64,000 nt of DNA. Source: Archangium sp. GTDB taxonomy: Bacteria > Myxococcota > Myxococcia > Myxococcales > Myxococcaceae. The position numbers and the translations under genes are program-made. Below, piece by piece: positions 16,827 to 25,388 of the stretch (position 1 is the first letter of the stretch; every line of letters starts with the position of its first letter). The notes beneath the pieces are model-generated. The model was not told the origin of the DNA and made no database searches. It worked only from the letters and a program-made list of their open reading frames with translations. The stretch lies in contig JAUXRX010000015.1 in the NCBI GenBank assembly GCA_030681645.1, positions 306,784 through 370,783 on the forward strand. Direction: 5' to 3'.

Positions 16827-18743
16827 ATGCGCTCGAACGGAAACGGAAAGGCCCGGCTCCCCCGCCTCACGGAGCCCCTGGTACGTGAAGACGGCAAGCT
16901 GCGCCCCGCGACGTGGGAAGAGGCGCTCACCCGCGCGGCCGACGGCATCGCGAAGAGTGTGAAGGCGCACGGTCCCAGCACCTTCGGCATCTTCAGCTGC
17001 AGCAAGGCCACCAACGAGGTGAACTACGCGGCCCAGAAGTTCATCCGCGCGGCCATCGGAAGCAACAACATCGATAGCTGCAACAGAACCTGACACGCCC
17101 CCAGCGTCGTCGGTCTGGCGACGGTATTCGGAGCGGGTGGTGGCACCTCGAGCTATCGCGAGGTGGAAGAGACCGATGTGATCATTCTGTGGGGCAGCAA
17201 CGCGCGCGAGGCGCACCCCATCTTCTTCCACCACGTGCTCAAGGCCGTGCAGCGGGGCGCGAAGCTCTACGTGGTCGATCCGCGCCGCACCTCCACGGCC
17301 GAGTGGGCCGACGGCTGGCTGTCCATCGAGGTGGGCCACGACATCTCGCTCGCCAACGGCGTGGCCCACGTCATCCTCGAAGAGGGCCTGCAGAACGACG
17401 CGTTCATCGCGCGCGCCACCTCGGGCTTCGACGCGTTCAAGAAGACCGTGGCGAAGTACGACCTGGGGCGCGTGACGAAGGACACCGGCATCGACCCCGA
17501 GTTGATCCGCCGCATGGCGCGCGACTTCGCCAAGGCCGACCGCGCGATGATCTGCTGGACGCTCGGCATCACCGAACACCACAACGCCGTCGACAACGTG
17601 CTCTCGCTGATCAACCTGGCCCTGCTCACCGGCCACGTGGGCAAGTGGGGCTCGGGCCTGAACCCGCTGCGCGGCCAGAACAACGTGCAGGGCGGCGGTG
17701 ACATGGGCGCGCTCCCGCACAAGCTCGCCGGCTTCCAGGACGTGGAGAACGACGAGGTGCGCGCGCGCTTCGACGCGAAGTACGGCCGCCCCGTGCCCCC
17801 GAAGAAGGGGTGGACGCTCACCGAGATGTTCGAGGCGATGAACCGCGGCGCCCTCACCTCGCTCTACGTCATCGGCGAGAACCCGGCGCAGAGCGAAGCC
17901 GACGGCACGCACGCGCTCGAAATGCTCGAGGGCCTCGAGCACCTGGTGGTGCAGGACATCTTCCTCACGAAGACCGCGCAGCTGGCCGACGTGGTGCTGC
18001 CCGCCACCGCCAGCTTCTGTGAGGCCGAGGGCACGGTCACCAACAGCGAGCGGCGCGTGCAGCGCGTGCGCAAGGCGCTCAACGGTCCCGGCCAGGCGCG
18101 TGACGACATCGCCATCATCGCCGAGCTCTCGCGGAGACTCGGCTACGACATGGGCCAGCCCACCGCGCAGGAGCTGTGGGACGAGGTCCGCACGCTCTCT
18201 CCGATGCACGCGGGCATGCGCTACGACCGGCTCGACCAGCACAACGGGCTCCAGTGGCCGTGCCCCGACGAGAACCACCCGGGCTCGCCCTTCCTCCACG
18301 CGCGGCTCTGGGAAGAAGACGAGGCGAAGCGCGGGGCCCTCGCGTCGTTCAACCCCGCGGAGGACGAGGATCCCGTCGACACGCTCGACGCCCACTTCCC
18401 GCTGCGGCTCACCACCGGGCGGCGCCTCGAGTCGTACAACACCGGCGTGCAGAGCCAGGGCTATGCGTCACCGCTGCGCCAGGGCGAGAGCATCGACCTC
18501 TCCCGCGCCGACGTGACGAAGCTGGGGCTGTGTGACGGTGAACGGGTTCGCGTGGTGTCGCGGCGCGGCACGGTGGAGGCGCCGGTGCGCATCGACCCGC
18601 TGCTCAAGCCGGGCCTCGCCTTCATGACCTTCCACTTCCCCGACGACGTCGACACCAACCTCCTCACCATCGACGCGACGGACAAGCGCTCGGGCACCGC
18701 GGAGTTCAAGGCGGCCGCCGTGCGCGTCGAGAAGCTGGGCTGA
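16827..18743 (+). CDS. fdhA: Selenocysteine formate dehydrogenase, catalytic (C-terminal) part
   Basis: 638 residues if the in-frame TGA at 17091-17093 is read as selenocysteine (Sec89). The flanking sequence SCNRT-U-HAPSVVGLATVFG is the universal formate dehydrogenase active-site motif, with His90 as the catalytic partner. The same frame continues uninterrupted for 550 codons through GSNAREAHP, VVDPRRT and RGQNNVQGG, and ends with the molybdopterin dinucleotide-binding domain. The usual N-terminal [4Fe-4S] region is absent and is encoded by the last gene of the operon (20605). It binds a bis-MGD Mo/W cofactor and oxidises formate to CO2. Five bases separate it from the next gene. An annotation that stops at TGA would split it into an 88-residue and a 526-residue piece. 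Confidence 0.93.
17091..17130 (+). promoter_or_regulatory. Bacterial SECIS element directing UGA readthrough
   Basis: UGA at 17091-17093. A 7 bp stem follows, with CGTCGTC at 17105-17111 pairing with GGCGACG at 17117-17123 and one G-U pair. It closes a GGTCT loop at 17112-17116. The loop sits 21 bases from the U of UGA, which, from memory, is the spacing in E. coli fdhF. The GGUCU loop and its placement are what SelB recognises. The element lies inside the coding sequence and is translated. Confidence 0.92.
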
Positions 18744-18748
18744 CGAAC

Positions 18749-20608
18749 ATGGACCTGCGCGCCCTCGAAGCTCCACCCTCGAACGCCGAACGCGCCGCCG
18801 TCGACGCGCTGCTGGGTCCGCCTCCGGCCGTCGACGTGCCGGTGCCGCTGAGCGAGGTGAAGCAGCGCCGCACCATGCTGTTGCCTTCGCTCATCGCCCT
18901 GCAGAGCCAGGTCGGCTGGGTGAGCCCGGGCGGCCTCGGCTACGCGTGCCGCAGGCTGGGCGTTCCCCCCGCGGAGGGCTTCGGGGTGGCGAGTTTCTAT
19001 GCGTTGCTCTCGCTGGAGGAACGGCCGAAGGCGTTTGCGCATGTGTGTGACGACATCGCGTGTCACGCCGCGGGTGCGGAAAAGTTGTGCGCGCAGATGA
19101 CGGCGAAGCACGGGCCTTCGGGCCAGGGGAAGGGGAAGGCGGGCCCCTCGACTCCGCTCGGGGTGAACGGAGGCGGCTCCACCTGGGCGCGAAGCCCCTG
19201 CCTGGGGCTGTGCGAGCAGGCGCCGGCGGCGCTGGTCACCGTCGCCGGCCCCACGTCGCGCGAGCAGTCGTTCGGCGCCGCGACGGTGGAGAAGATCGAC
19301 GCTGCGCTCGCGGGTGACTCGGTCGCCGCGGTGATGCCGCGGCTCGAGAGCACGGGGCCGCGCAAGCTCCTCGCCCGCGCGGGTACGGTGAACCCTTCGA
19401 GCCTCGACGACTACCGCGCGCACGGTGGCTACGAGGCGCTGCGCCGCGCGCTCGAGCTGGGCCCCGAGGGCGTGTGCCGCGAGGTGAACGACGCGAAGCT
19501 GGTGGGCCGCGGCGGCGCCGCCTTCCCCACCGCCCGCAAGTGGGAAGCCGTGGCGCGCGCGCCGGTGCGCCCGCATTACGTGGTGTGCAACGCCGACGAG
19601 TCGGAGCCCGGCACCTTCAAGGACCGGGTGCTGCTCGAGCACGATCCGTTCGGCATCGTCGAGGCGATGACCATCGCCGGCTACGCCACCGGCTCTGAGC
19701 GCGGCTACCTCTACCTGCGCGGCGAGTATCCCCTCGCCCACGCCCGCCTCGCGCACGCCATCAGCGCCGCGCGCGCGCGCGGACTGCTCGGCCCCAACGT
19801 GATGGGCAAGGGCTTCACCTTCGAGCTCGAGCTGCGCAGCGGCGCGGGCGCGTACATCTGCGGTGAAGAGACTGCGCTCTTCAGCTCCCTCGAGGGCCTG
19901 CGCGGTGAGCCCCGCAACAAGCCGCCCTTCCCCGTGCAGTCGGGCCTCTTCGGCAAGCCCACCGCGGTCAACAACGTCGAGACGCTCGCCGCCGTGCTCG
20001 ACATCGTGCGCGACGGCGCCGCCGCGTACACCAGCGTGGGCACGCCCGGCTCTCCGGGCACCAAGCTCTTCTGTCTCTCCGGGCGCGTGGCGAAGCCCGG
20101 CGTCTACGAGGTGCCGTTCGGCACCAGGCTCGACGAGCTGCTCGCGCTCGCCGGTGGCGTGCCCGGGGGCAAGAAGCTCAAGGCGGTGCTGCTGGGTGGC
20201 GCGGCCGGCGTGTTCATCGGGCCTGATCAGCTCGGCGTGCGGCTCTCGTTCGAGCACACGAAGGAAGCGGGGCTCACCCTGGGCTCAGGCGTGGTGATGG
20301 TGGTCGACGAGACCCAGTCCATGCTCCCGCTGCTGCGGCGCATCGCCGCGTTCTTCCGCGACGAGTCGTGCGGCCAGTGCGTGCCCTGCCGCGTGGGCAC
20401 CGTGCGCCAGGAAGAGCTGGTGGCGCGGTTGATCGCGAAGAAGCCGATGGGCTCGGTGGGTGACGAGCTCGCGCTGCTCAAGGAGCTCGGCCAGGCGATG
20501 CGCGACGCTTCCATCTGCGGTCTGGGCCAGACGGCGTCGTCGGCCATCGAGTCCGGCTTCGCGCTCCCTGCCTTCCCGGGTCCCCCTGCCGAGGAGTTGA
20601 TGGAATGA
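18749..20608 (+). CDS. NuoE-NuoF fusion, diaphorase subunit of formate dehydrogenase
   Basis: 619 residues. Residues about 40-190 are NuoE/FdsG-like and hold a [2Fe-2S] set: C100, C105, C151, C155. Residues about 205-610 are NuoF/FdsB-like: GRGGAAFPTARKW and GAYICGEETAL for FMN/NAD binding, then C541-GQC-VPC547 and C590 for a [4Fe-4S] cluster. It should pass electrons from the catalytic subunit to NAD+. The NuoE part carries an extra loop (GPSTPLGVNG, about 132-141) encoded by repeat B, just before C151. The stop overlaps the next ATG by 4 bases. Confidence 0.92.
   Translation: MDLRALEAPPSNAERAAVDALLGPPPAVDVPVPLSEVKQRRTMLLPSLIALQSQVGWVSPGGLGYACRRLGVPPAEGFGVASFYALLSLEERPKAFAHVCDDIACHAAGAEKLCAQMTAKHGPSGQGKGKAGPSTPLGVNGGGSTWARSPCLGLCEQAPAALVTVAGPTSREQSFGAATVEKIDAALAGDSVAAVMPRLESTGPRKLLARAGTVNPSSLDDYRAHGGYEALRRALELGPEGVCREVNDAKLVGRGGAAFPTARKWEAVARAPVRPHYVVCNADESEPGTFKDRVLLEHDPFGIVEAMTIAGYATGSERGYLYLRGEYPLAHARLAHAISAARARGLLGPNVMGKGFTFELELRSGAGAYICGEETALFSSLEGLRGEPRNKPPFPVQSGLFGKPTAVNNVETLAAVLDIVRDGAAAYTSVGTPGSPGTKLFCLSGRVAKPGVYEVPFGTRLDELLALAGGVPGGKKLKAVLLGGAAGVFIGPDQLGVRLSFEHTKEAGLTLGSGVVMVVDETQSMLPLLRRIAAFFRDESCGQCVPCRVGTVRQEELVARLIAKKPMGSVGDELALLKELGQAMRDASICGLGQTASSAIESGFALPAFPGPPAEELME
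19143..19170. repeat. Dispersed repeat B inside the NuoE-like domain
   Basis: CCCTCGACTCCGCTCGGGGT followed by GAACGG lies in frame, encoding PSTPLGVNG between the cysteine pairs of the [2Fe-2S] domain. Its match to intergenic copies at 16704 and 52603 shows a mobile or recombining sequence absorbed into a conserved enzyme. Confidence 0.8.
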
Positions 20609-21540
20609 ACGCCCCGCCCCGCCGCACCGTCGAGCTGACCATCGACGGCAGGAAGGCCACCGTCTCCGAGGGCACGACCCTGCGCCAGGCCGCCGAGAGC
20701 CTGGGCATCGAGACGCCCACCCTCTGCTGGGCCGAGAACCTCACCCCCGTCAACGTGTGCCGCATCTGCGTGGTGGAGGTCGAAGGCGCGCGCGTGCTCG
20801 CCCCCGCCTGCTCGCGCAAGGTCGAGCCGGGCATGGTGGTGCACACCGACAGCCCCCGGGTGCGCACCTCCCGGAAGCTGGTACTCGAGCTCCTCGGTTC
20901 CTCCGTCGACATGTCGCTGTCCCCCATTTTCGTGGAGTACGCCAGGCGCTACGGCGCGAAGCCCGAGCGGTTCGGGCCGAAGGCGCCGCCGTCAGCCGCG
21001 GGGGCCAGGGATGCTTCGCACCCGGGCCATCACCACGCCCCTGACGGAGAGCAGGCCGCGACCGTGGCCCAGCCGGTGAAGGTCGACAACGACCTGTTCG
21101 TGCGCGACTACGAGAAGTGCATGTTGTGCTTCAAGTGCGTCGAGGCCTGCGGCAGCGACGCGCAGAACACCTTCGCCATCGCGGTGGCAGGGCGCGGCTT
21201 CGAGGCCCGCATCTCCACCGAGCACGACACCCCGCTGGCAGACTCGGCCTGCGTCTTCTGCGGAAACTGCGTGGGTGTCTGTCCCACCGGTGCGCTCATG
21301 TTCAAGCCGGAGCACGATTTGCGCGCCCGGGGCGCCTGGGACGAAACGAAGCAGACCGTCACCGACACCATCTGCTCGTACTGCGGCGTGGGCTGCACGC
21401 TGACTTTGCGCGTCCAGGACAACAAGATCGTGCGCGTGACGTCTCCTTCCGACAGCTCCGTCACGGGAGGTCATCTCTGCGTGAAGGGCCGCTTCGGCTG
21501 GTCCTTCGTCGAAGGCGCCGATCCCCAGAAGCCGGACTGA
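20605..21540 (+). CDS. Formate dehydrogenase alpha subunit, N-terminal iron-sulfur part
   Basis: 311 residues. A NuoG/FdsA-type [2Fe-2S] ferredoxin domain (C41, C52, C55, C69) comes first, then a His-rich linker and two [4Fe-4S] ferredoxin motifs (C172-C182 and C216-C226). The last 60 residues are the molybdopterin-oxidoreductase [4Fe-4S] domain: CSYCGVGC (257-264), C292 and K294 in LCVKGRFGW. In ordinary FdsA-type subunits this last part is directly followed by the catalytic domain, but here the protein stops after GADPQKPD and the catalytic part is gene 16827. The two should join to form one subunit. It overlaps the preceding gene by 4 bases. Confidence 0.92.
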   Translation: MNAPPRRTVELTIDGRKATVSEGTTLRQAAESLGIETPTLCWAENLTPVNVCRICVVEVEGARVLAPACSRKVEPGMVVHTDSPRVRTSRKLVLELLGSSVDMSLSPIFVEYARRYGAKPERFGPKAPPSAAGARDASHPGHHHAPDGEQAATVAQPVKVDNDLFVRDYEKCMLCFKCVEACGSDAQNTFAIAVAGRGFEARISTEHDTPLADSACVFCGNCVGVCPTGALMFKPEHDLRARGAWDETKQTVTDTICSYCGVGCTLTLRVQDNKIVRVTSPSDSSVTGGHLCVKGRFGWSFVEGADPQKPD

Positions 21541-21576
21541 GCCCCGGCTGGTCCAGATGGTGCAGCAAGTTGCCCC

Positions 21577-22839
21577 ATGGGCGCTCTCCTGCTCGGGGCC
21601 GACTACTACGGCACGCTCGCCGCGGCGCGGGCCTTCGGTGCGCACGGCATCGAGGTGATCATGGCCGACGACGATCGCTCGGCCATCGCGCTCTATTCGC
21701 GCTTCGTCACCGAGCGCCGCACCTGCCCGGCGCTCACCGACACCGACCACTTCCTCGCCTGGCTCCGCGCGCAGGGCCGCGCCGCGCCGCGCGAGCTGGT
21801 GCTGTACCCGACCAACGACCACCTCGCCTGGCTGCTCGCCGCGCACCGCGACGAGCTCATGCCCCTCTTCCTCACCTACCAGCCTGAAGAGGCCACCATC
21901 TTCGGGCTGCTCGACAAGCTCCGCCTCGCCGGGGCCGCGAGCGCGGTGGGGCTCGAGACGCCGGTGACGAAGGTGGCCGAGTCGAACGCCGCGCTCGAAG
22001 ACGTGGCGCGCAGCATGACCTTCCCCCTGCTGCTCAAGCCCCGCACGCAGATCTTCTTGAGCAGCGGACTGAAGGGCGTGCTGGTGAACTCCCCTTCGGA
22101 GCTCGCGCAGAAGGCCGCCGCCTTCCGCCGCCAGGTCGACTACGGCCGCGCGCTCACCGAGCGCCACCCCGAGGTGACGGCGCCGCTGGTGCAGGAATAC
22201 CTGCCCGCCGCCGAGACCAGCGTGTTCAGCGTATCGGGTTTCCGCAGCCGCGAGGGCGAGCTGGTGGTGCGCGGCGCCATGAAGGTGCTCCAGCGGCCCC
22301 GCAAGCTGGGCATCGGCCTCTGCTTCGAAGGCCGCGCGCTCGAGCCGGACCTGGTGCAGAAGCTCGACGCCCTCTGCGCGCGGGTGGGCTACTTCGGCAC
22401 CTTCGAAGCCGAGTTCATCGCCTCGGGCGAGCGGCGGCTGCTCATCGACTTCAACCCCCGCTTCTACAGCCAGATGGCGTTCGACCACGCCCGCGGCCTC
22501 AACCACGCCCTGCTCGCCTGGGCCGGCGCGCGGGGCGATTCGGCCGGCGTGGCGAGCTTGATGAACACAGCCCGCGCCTGGCGCTCCCGCGGCGACGAGG
22601 CCTACTGCTACCGCGGCCTGCTGGAGCTGGTGATGAAGCTCCAGCGCGTGAGCGGCCGCATGTCGCTCGCCCAGGTGCGCCACTGGAGGACCTGGCTGGG
22701 CCAGCACCGCGCCCACCTCGTCGACGCCATCTGGTCGGGCGAAGATCCAATGCCCACGCTGGTCGACTCCGCGCACTGGGTCGAACACATGGTGCGCCAT
22801 CCCCGCAGTTTCGTTCGCCAGTACGTGCTCAATCAGTGA
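21577..22839 (+). CDS. ATP-grasp domain ligase
   Basis: 420 residues with the ATP-grasp order: an N-terminal Rossmann-like part (LLLGADYYGTLAAARAFGAHG), a central TFPLLLKPRTQ strand with the nucleotide lysine, PLVQEYLPA, and EAEFI...LLIDFNPRFYSQ for metal binding. Enzymes of this fold join a carboxylate to an amine or thiol through an acyl phosphate. The substrate is unknown. It starts 36 bases after the formate dehydrogenase operon and precedes an acyltransferase, glycosyltransferase and decarboxylase. A small-molecule or polymer tailoring role is inferred. Confidence 0.8.
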   Translation: MGALLLGADYYGTLAAARAFGAHGIEVIMADDDRSAIALYSRFVTERRTCPALTDTDHFLAWLRAQGRAAPRELVLYPTNDHLAWLLAAHRDELMPLFLTYQPEEATIFGLLDKLRLAGAASAVGLETPVTKVAESNAALEDVARSMTFPLLLKPRTQIFLSSGLKGVLVNSPSELAQKAAAFRRQVDYGRALTERHPEVTAPLVQEYLPAAETSVFSVSGFRSREGELVVRGAMKVLQRPRKLGIGLCFEGRALEPDLVQKLDALCARVGYFGTFEAEFIASGERRLLIDFNPRFYSQMAFDHARGLNHALLAWAGARGDSAGVASLMNTARAWRSRGDEAYCYRGLLELVMKLQRVSGRMSLAQVRHWRTWLGQHRAHLVDAIWSGEDPMPTLVDSAHWVEHMVRHPRSFVRQYVLNQ

Positions 22840-22926
22840 ACGCGCAGGCCCTGCGCGGTGCACGCGCGGCAACGAGGCCGATTTCCCCGGGTGGAGGTGG
22901 CACCACGGCTGCACGCCTTCACGGGC

Positions 22927-24216
22927 ATGAGTCAGGTATCGGTACGAGCGCTGCGATCGCTGGCTGAAGTGACTCCCCTCAAGGGCACCATCGACGTCTT
23001 GAACCTCGAGTCGCGGCGGCCCTGTCCGTTCTCCACGTACGAGTACCTCGAGACCTACCTCGCGCACGACGAGTACGCCGCCACTGCGGACGAGCTGCTG
23101 TTCCTGGTGGCCTTCGACGAGGGGGAACTCATCGGCTACCTGCCGCTGCGCAAGAATCACGTGCACGCGCTGGGGGTGGTGCCCTTCACCCGGGTGGGGG
23201 TGCTGATCAGCCACGACACCGATCGCCCGCACCTCATCGCCAGGCCCGAAGACGAGCCGCGCTGCGCGGCAGCGATGTACGAGCACCTGCTCGAGCGCGA
23301 GCCGAGTTGGTCGTTCCTCGACCTGGCGCTGCAGGACGACCAGTCGGCGCTGCACGCGGTGCCGAAGTTGAACCCGCTGCGCTACTGGGCACGCGAGTTC
23401 GAGAACATGCCGGTGTCCCGGCTCGCGCTGCGGGCGCGGTCGGTGCCCGGGTACCTGAAGGGCCTCACCGGCCACCAGCGCAAGGCGTTGAACCGCTCGG
23501 TGCGCAAGACGCTCACGGCGGGCCGGGCCGAGGCGATCTCCTCGTCCGGCCCTGCCGAGACCGCGGCGCTGCTCGAGCTGTACCTCGAGCTCGAGCAGCG
23601 GAGCTGGAAGGCGGCCGCGCGCGCCGGCATCTCGCGGCACCCCGAGCGCATCGCCTTCTTCCGCGCGCTCACGGGCGGCGAGCAGCCCATGCGCCTGGCG
23701 GTGCACCTGCTGCTGCTCGACGACCTGCCCGTGTCGGGAGCGGTGACGGGCGCCTTCGGCGGGGTGATGCACGGCCTCGAGACGTGCTTCGACCAGGACT
23801 ACGAGGCGACTGAGTGCGGCCACGTGGCGGCGTTGCTCGCCATTCGCCAGGCCATGGTCAGCGGCCTCGACGAGATCAACCTCAACGGAAACTACGCCTA
23901 CAACAAGGCGCACTTCGGGGGCGTGGTCACCCCCACCCGGGCCGTGCAGATCTTCAAGGTGGGCAGCCCACCCTGGATCCACGCGCAGGCGGGCGAACTC
24001 AAGCGCAGGCTCGATTCGGCCGACGCCGTCGCGCCCTCGTTCAACCCGGAGCGGCGCGAGTGGGAGCACGGCGCCGAGGTGAGGCCAGCCCGTCTCGAAG
24101 AGAAGGAGCAGGCGCGCCGGGTGCTGGCCGGGCTCAGGCTCGACAGGCTCGGTGGCGACGCGCTCGCAGACGCGCTCGGCTACGCCGCGGCCAGGAAGGG
24201 CGAGGTCGCCGCATGA
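22927..24216 (+). CDS. FemAB/BioF2-like acyltransferase (GNAT fold)
   Basis: 429 residues from the ATG at 22927; an upstream in-frame extension lacks coding character. The C-terminal half has the BioF2-like pattern: HQRKALNRSVRKTL, LELEQRSWKAAARAG, FDQDYEATECGHVAALLAIRQAM and LNGNYAYNKAHFGG. Such proteins transfer aminoacyl or acyl groups in peptidoglycan, lipid and exopolysaccharide systems. It overlaps the glycosyltransferase by 4 bases. Confidence 0.8.
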   Translation: MSQVSVRALRSLAEVTPLKGTIDVLNLESRRPCPFSTYEYLETYLAHDEYAATADELLFLVAFDEGELIGYLPLRKNHVHALGVVPFTRVGVLISHDTDRPHLIARPEDEPRCAAAMYEHLLEREPSWSFLDLALQDDQSALHAVPKLNPLRYWAREFENMPVSRLALRARSVPGYLKGLTGHQRKALNRSVRKTLTAGRAEAISSSGPAETAALLELYLELEQRSWKAAARAGISRHPERIAFFRALTGGEQPMRLAVHLLLLDDLPVSGAVTGAFGGVMHGLETCFDQDYEATECGHVAALLAIRQAMVSGLDEINLNGNYAYNKAHFGGVVTPTRAVQIFKVGSPPWIHAQAGELKRRLDSADAVAPSFNPERREWEHGAEVRPARLEEKEQARRVLAGLRLDRLGGDALADALGYAAARKGEVAA

Positions 24217-25388
24217 GCCCCGCACCGCGCGTGTCGATCGTGATGCCCACGTACAACCGCAAGGACACCATCCGCCGGGCCATCGACAGCGTGCTGCAGC
24301 AGCGCTTCACCGACTGGGAGCTGCTGATCGTCGACGACGGGTCCACCGACGGCACGAAGGACCTCGTCGCCGGAATCGACCCGCGCGTGCGGGTGATCGT
24401 GCAGGAGAACCGCGGCGTGGCCGGCGCGCGCAACCGCGCCCTCTCGGAGGTGCGCGGCGGGCTGATCGCCTTCCTCGACTCCGACGACGCGTGGACGCAG
24501 CACCACCTCGCGCTCGCCACCACCTTCTTCGACGCGCACCCGGAAGCGCAGATGTACACGTCCGAGTTCTGGGAGAGCTTTGGCCAGCACCACGGCGAGG
24601 TGATCCACCCGCGCACCGAGATGAACGAGTGGTACCCCCTCACCGCGCGGCGGCTGGGCTCGAGCGCGTTCAGCCAACCGCCCCCCCTCGGAGATCCCTA
24701 CCTCTGGTTCTACGACACGCGTGAAGCGCCCGGCCCCGCCGAGCGCGCCGTGCTCGAGCAGACGCCCTTCCAGAACGCGCAGCACTACCGGGGCGAGCTG
24801 TTCCAGAAGTGGCGCTGGGGCTGGCTGATGGCGCTGCAGCCCACCGTCATCACCCGGCGCGCGCTGGACGAGGTGGGTCCCATCGACGGCAGCTACCCGG
24901 TGGCCAGCGACTTCGGCTGGCTCGCCAACCTCTGCCGGCGCTTCCCCACCCACTTCTTCTCGGCGCCCGGCGCGATCAAGTTCGAGTACGGCGACGGCAG
25001 GAAGGGCGCGCTCCACGAAGCCCACCTGGTCACCGGGCGCACGGCCACGCAGTTCCACCAGGACGTGCTCCGCTTCCACGAAGAGCTGTTCTGGAAGGAC
25101 CACCCCGCCGACCCCGAGCTCAGCGCGCTGCGCGGCTTCAGGCAGTCGCTGGTGGCGCGCGCGGCGTTGACGCAGGGCCAGCGCGCCGTGGCGCTGCGCA
25201 ACCTCGAGCAGGCGGCCCACACCTACCCCGGCGTCGACACCTCGGCGCTGCTCTGGCTCTCGCGCGTGCCGCAAGACCGGGTGGCCTCGCTCATGTACCG
25301 CGGCTCACTCGCAGGCGCGCGGCTCGCCGGGCGGGTGCGCCGGGTGGTGTCGAACGCAACGCATCCTGGCCCCCGGAGCGCGTCATGA
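24213..25388 (+). CDS. Family 2 glycosyltransferase
   Basis: 391 residues. The GT-A nucleotide-sugar-binding start (VSIVMPTYNRKDTIRRAIDS) is followed by LIVDDGSTDGT, the metal-binding FLDSDDAW and a C-terminal helical part. No membrane helix is present. It likely transfers an activated sugar to an acceptor made by the neighbouring genes. It overlaps both neighbours by 4 bases (ATGA at 24213 and at 25385). Confidence 0.88.
   Translation: MSPAPRVSIVMPTYNRKDTIRRAIDSVLQQRFTDWELLIVDDGSTDGTKDLVAGIDPRVRVIVQENRGVAGARNRALSEVRGGLIAFLDSDDAWTQHHLALATTFFDAHPEAQMYTSEFWESFGQHHGEVIHPRTEMNEWYPLTARRLGSSAFSQPPPLGDPYLWFYDTREAPGPAERAVLEQTPFQNAQHYRGELFQKWRWGWLMALQPTVITRRALDEVGPIDGSYPVASDFGWLANLCRRFPTHFFSAPGAIKFEYGDGRKGALHEAHLVTGRTATQFHQDVLRFHEELFWKDHPADPELSALRGFRQSLVARAALTQGQRAVALRNLEQAAHTYPGVDTSALLWLSRVPQDRVASLMYRGSLAGARLAGRVRRVVSNATHPGPRSAS

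Noticed and set aside
17091..17093. TGA interpreted as a true stop, splitting the gene into a pseudogene
   Set aside because: The frame continues with full family similarity, the position is the catalytic Sec site, and a SECIS hairpin follows.
21555..21577. TGGTGC...TTGC before the ATP-grasp gene as a sigma-54 promoter
   Set aside because: The spacing between GG and GC is one base off the required -24/-12 arrangement and it lies directly at the end of the preceding operon.
20992..24225. Very long open frame (about 1077 codons) on the - strand
   Set aside because: It is the GC-rich antisense shadow of the iron-sulfur, ATP-grasp and acyltransferase genes and shows no family features.
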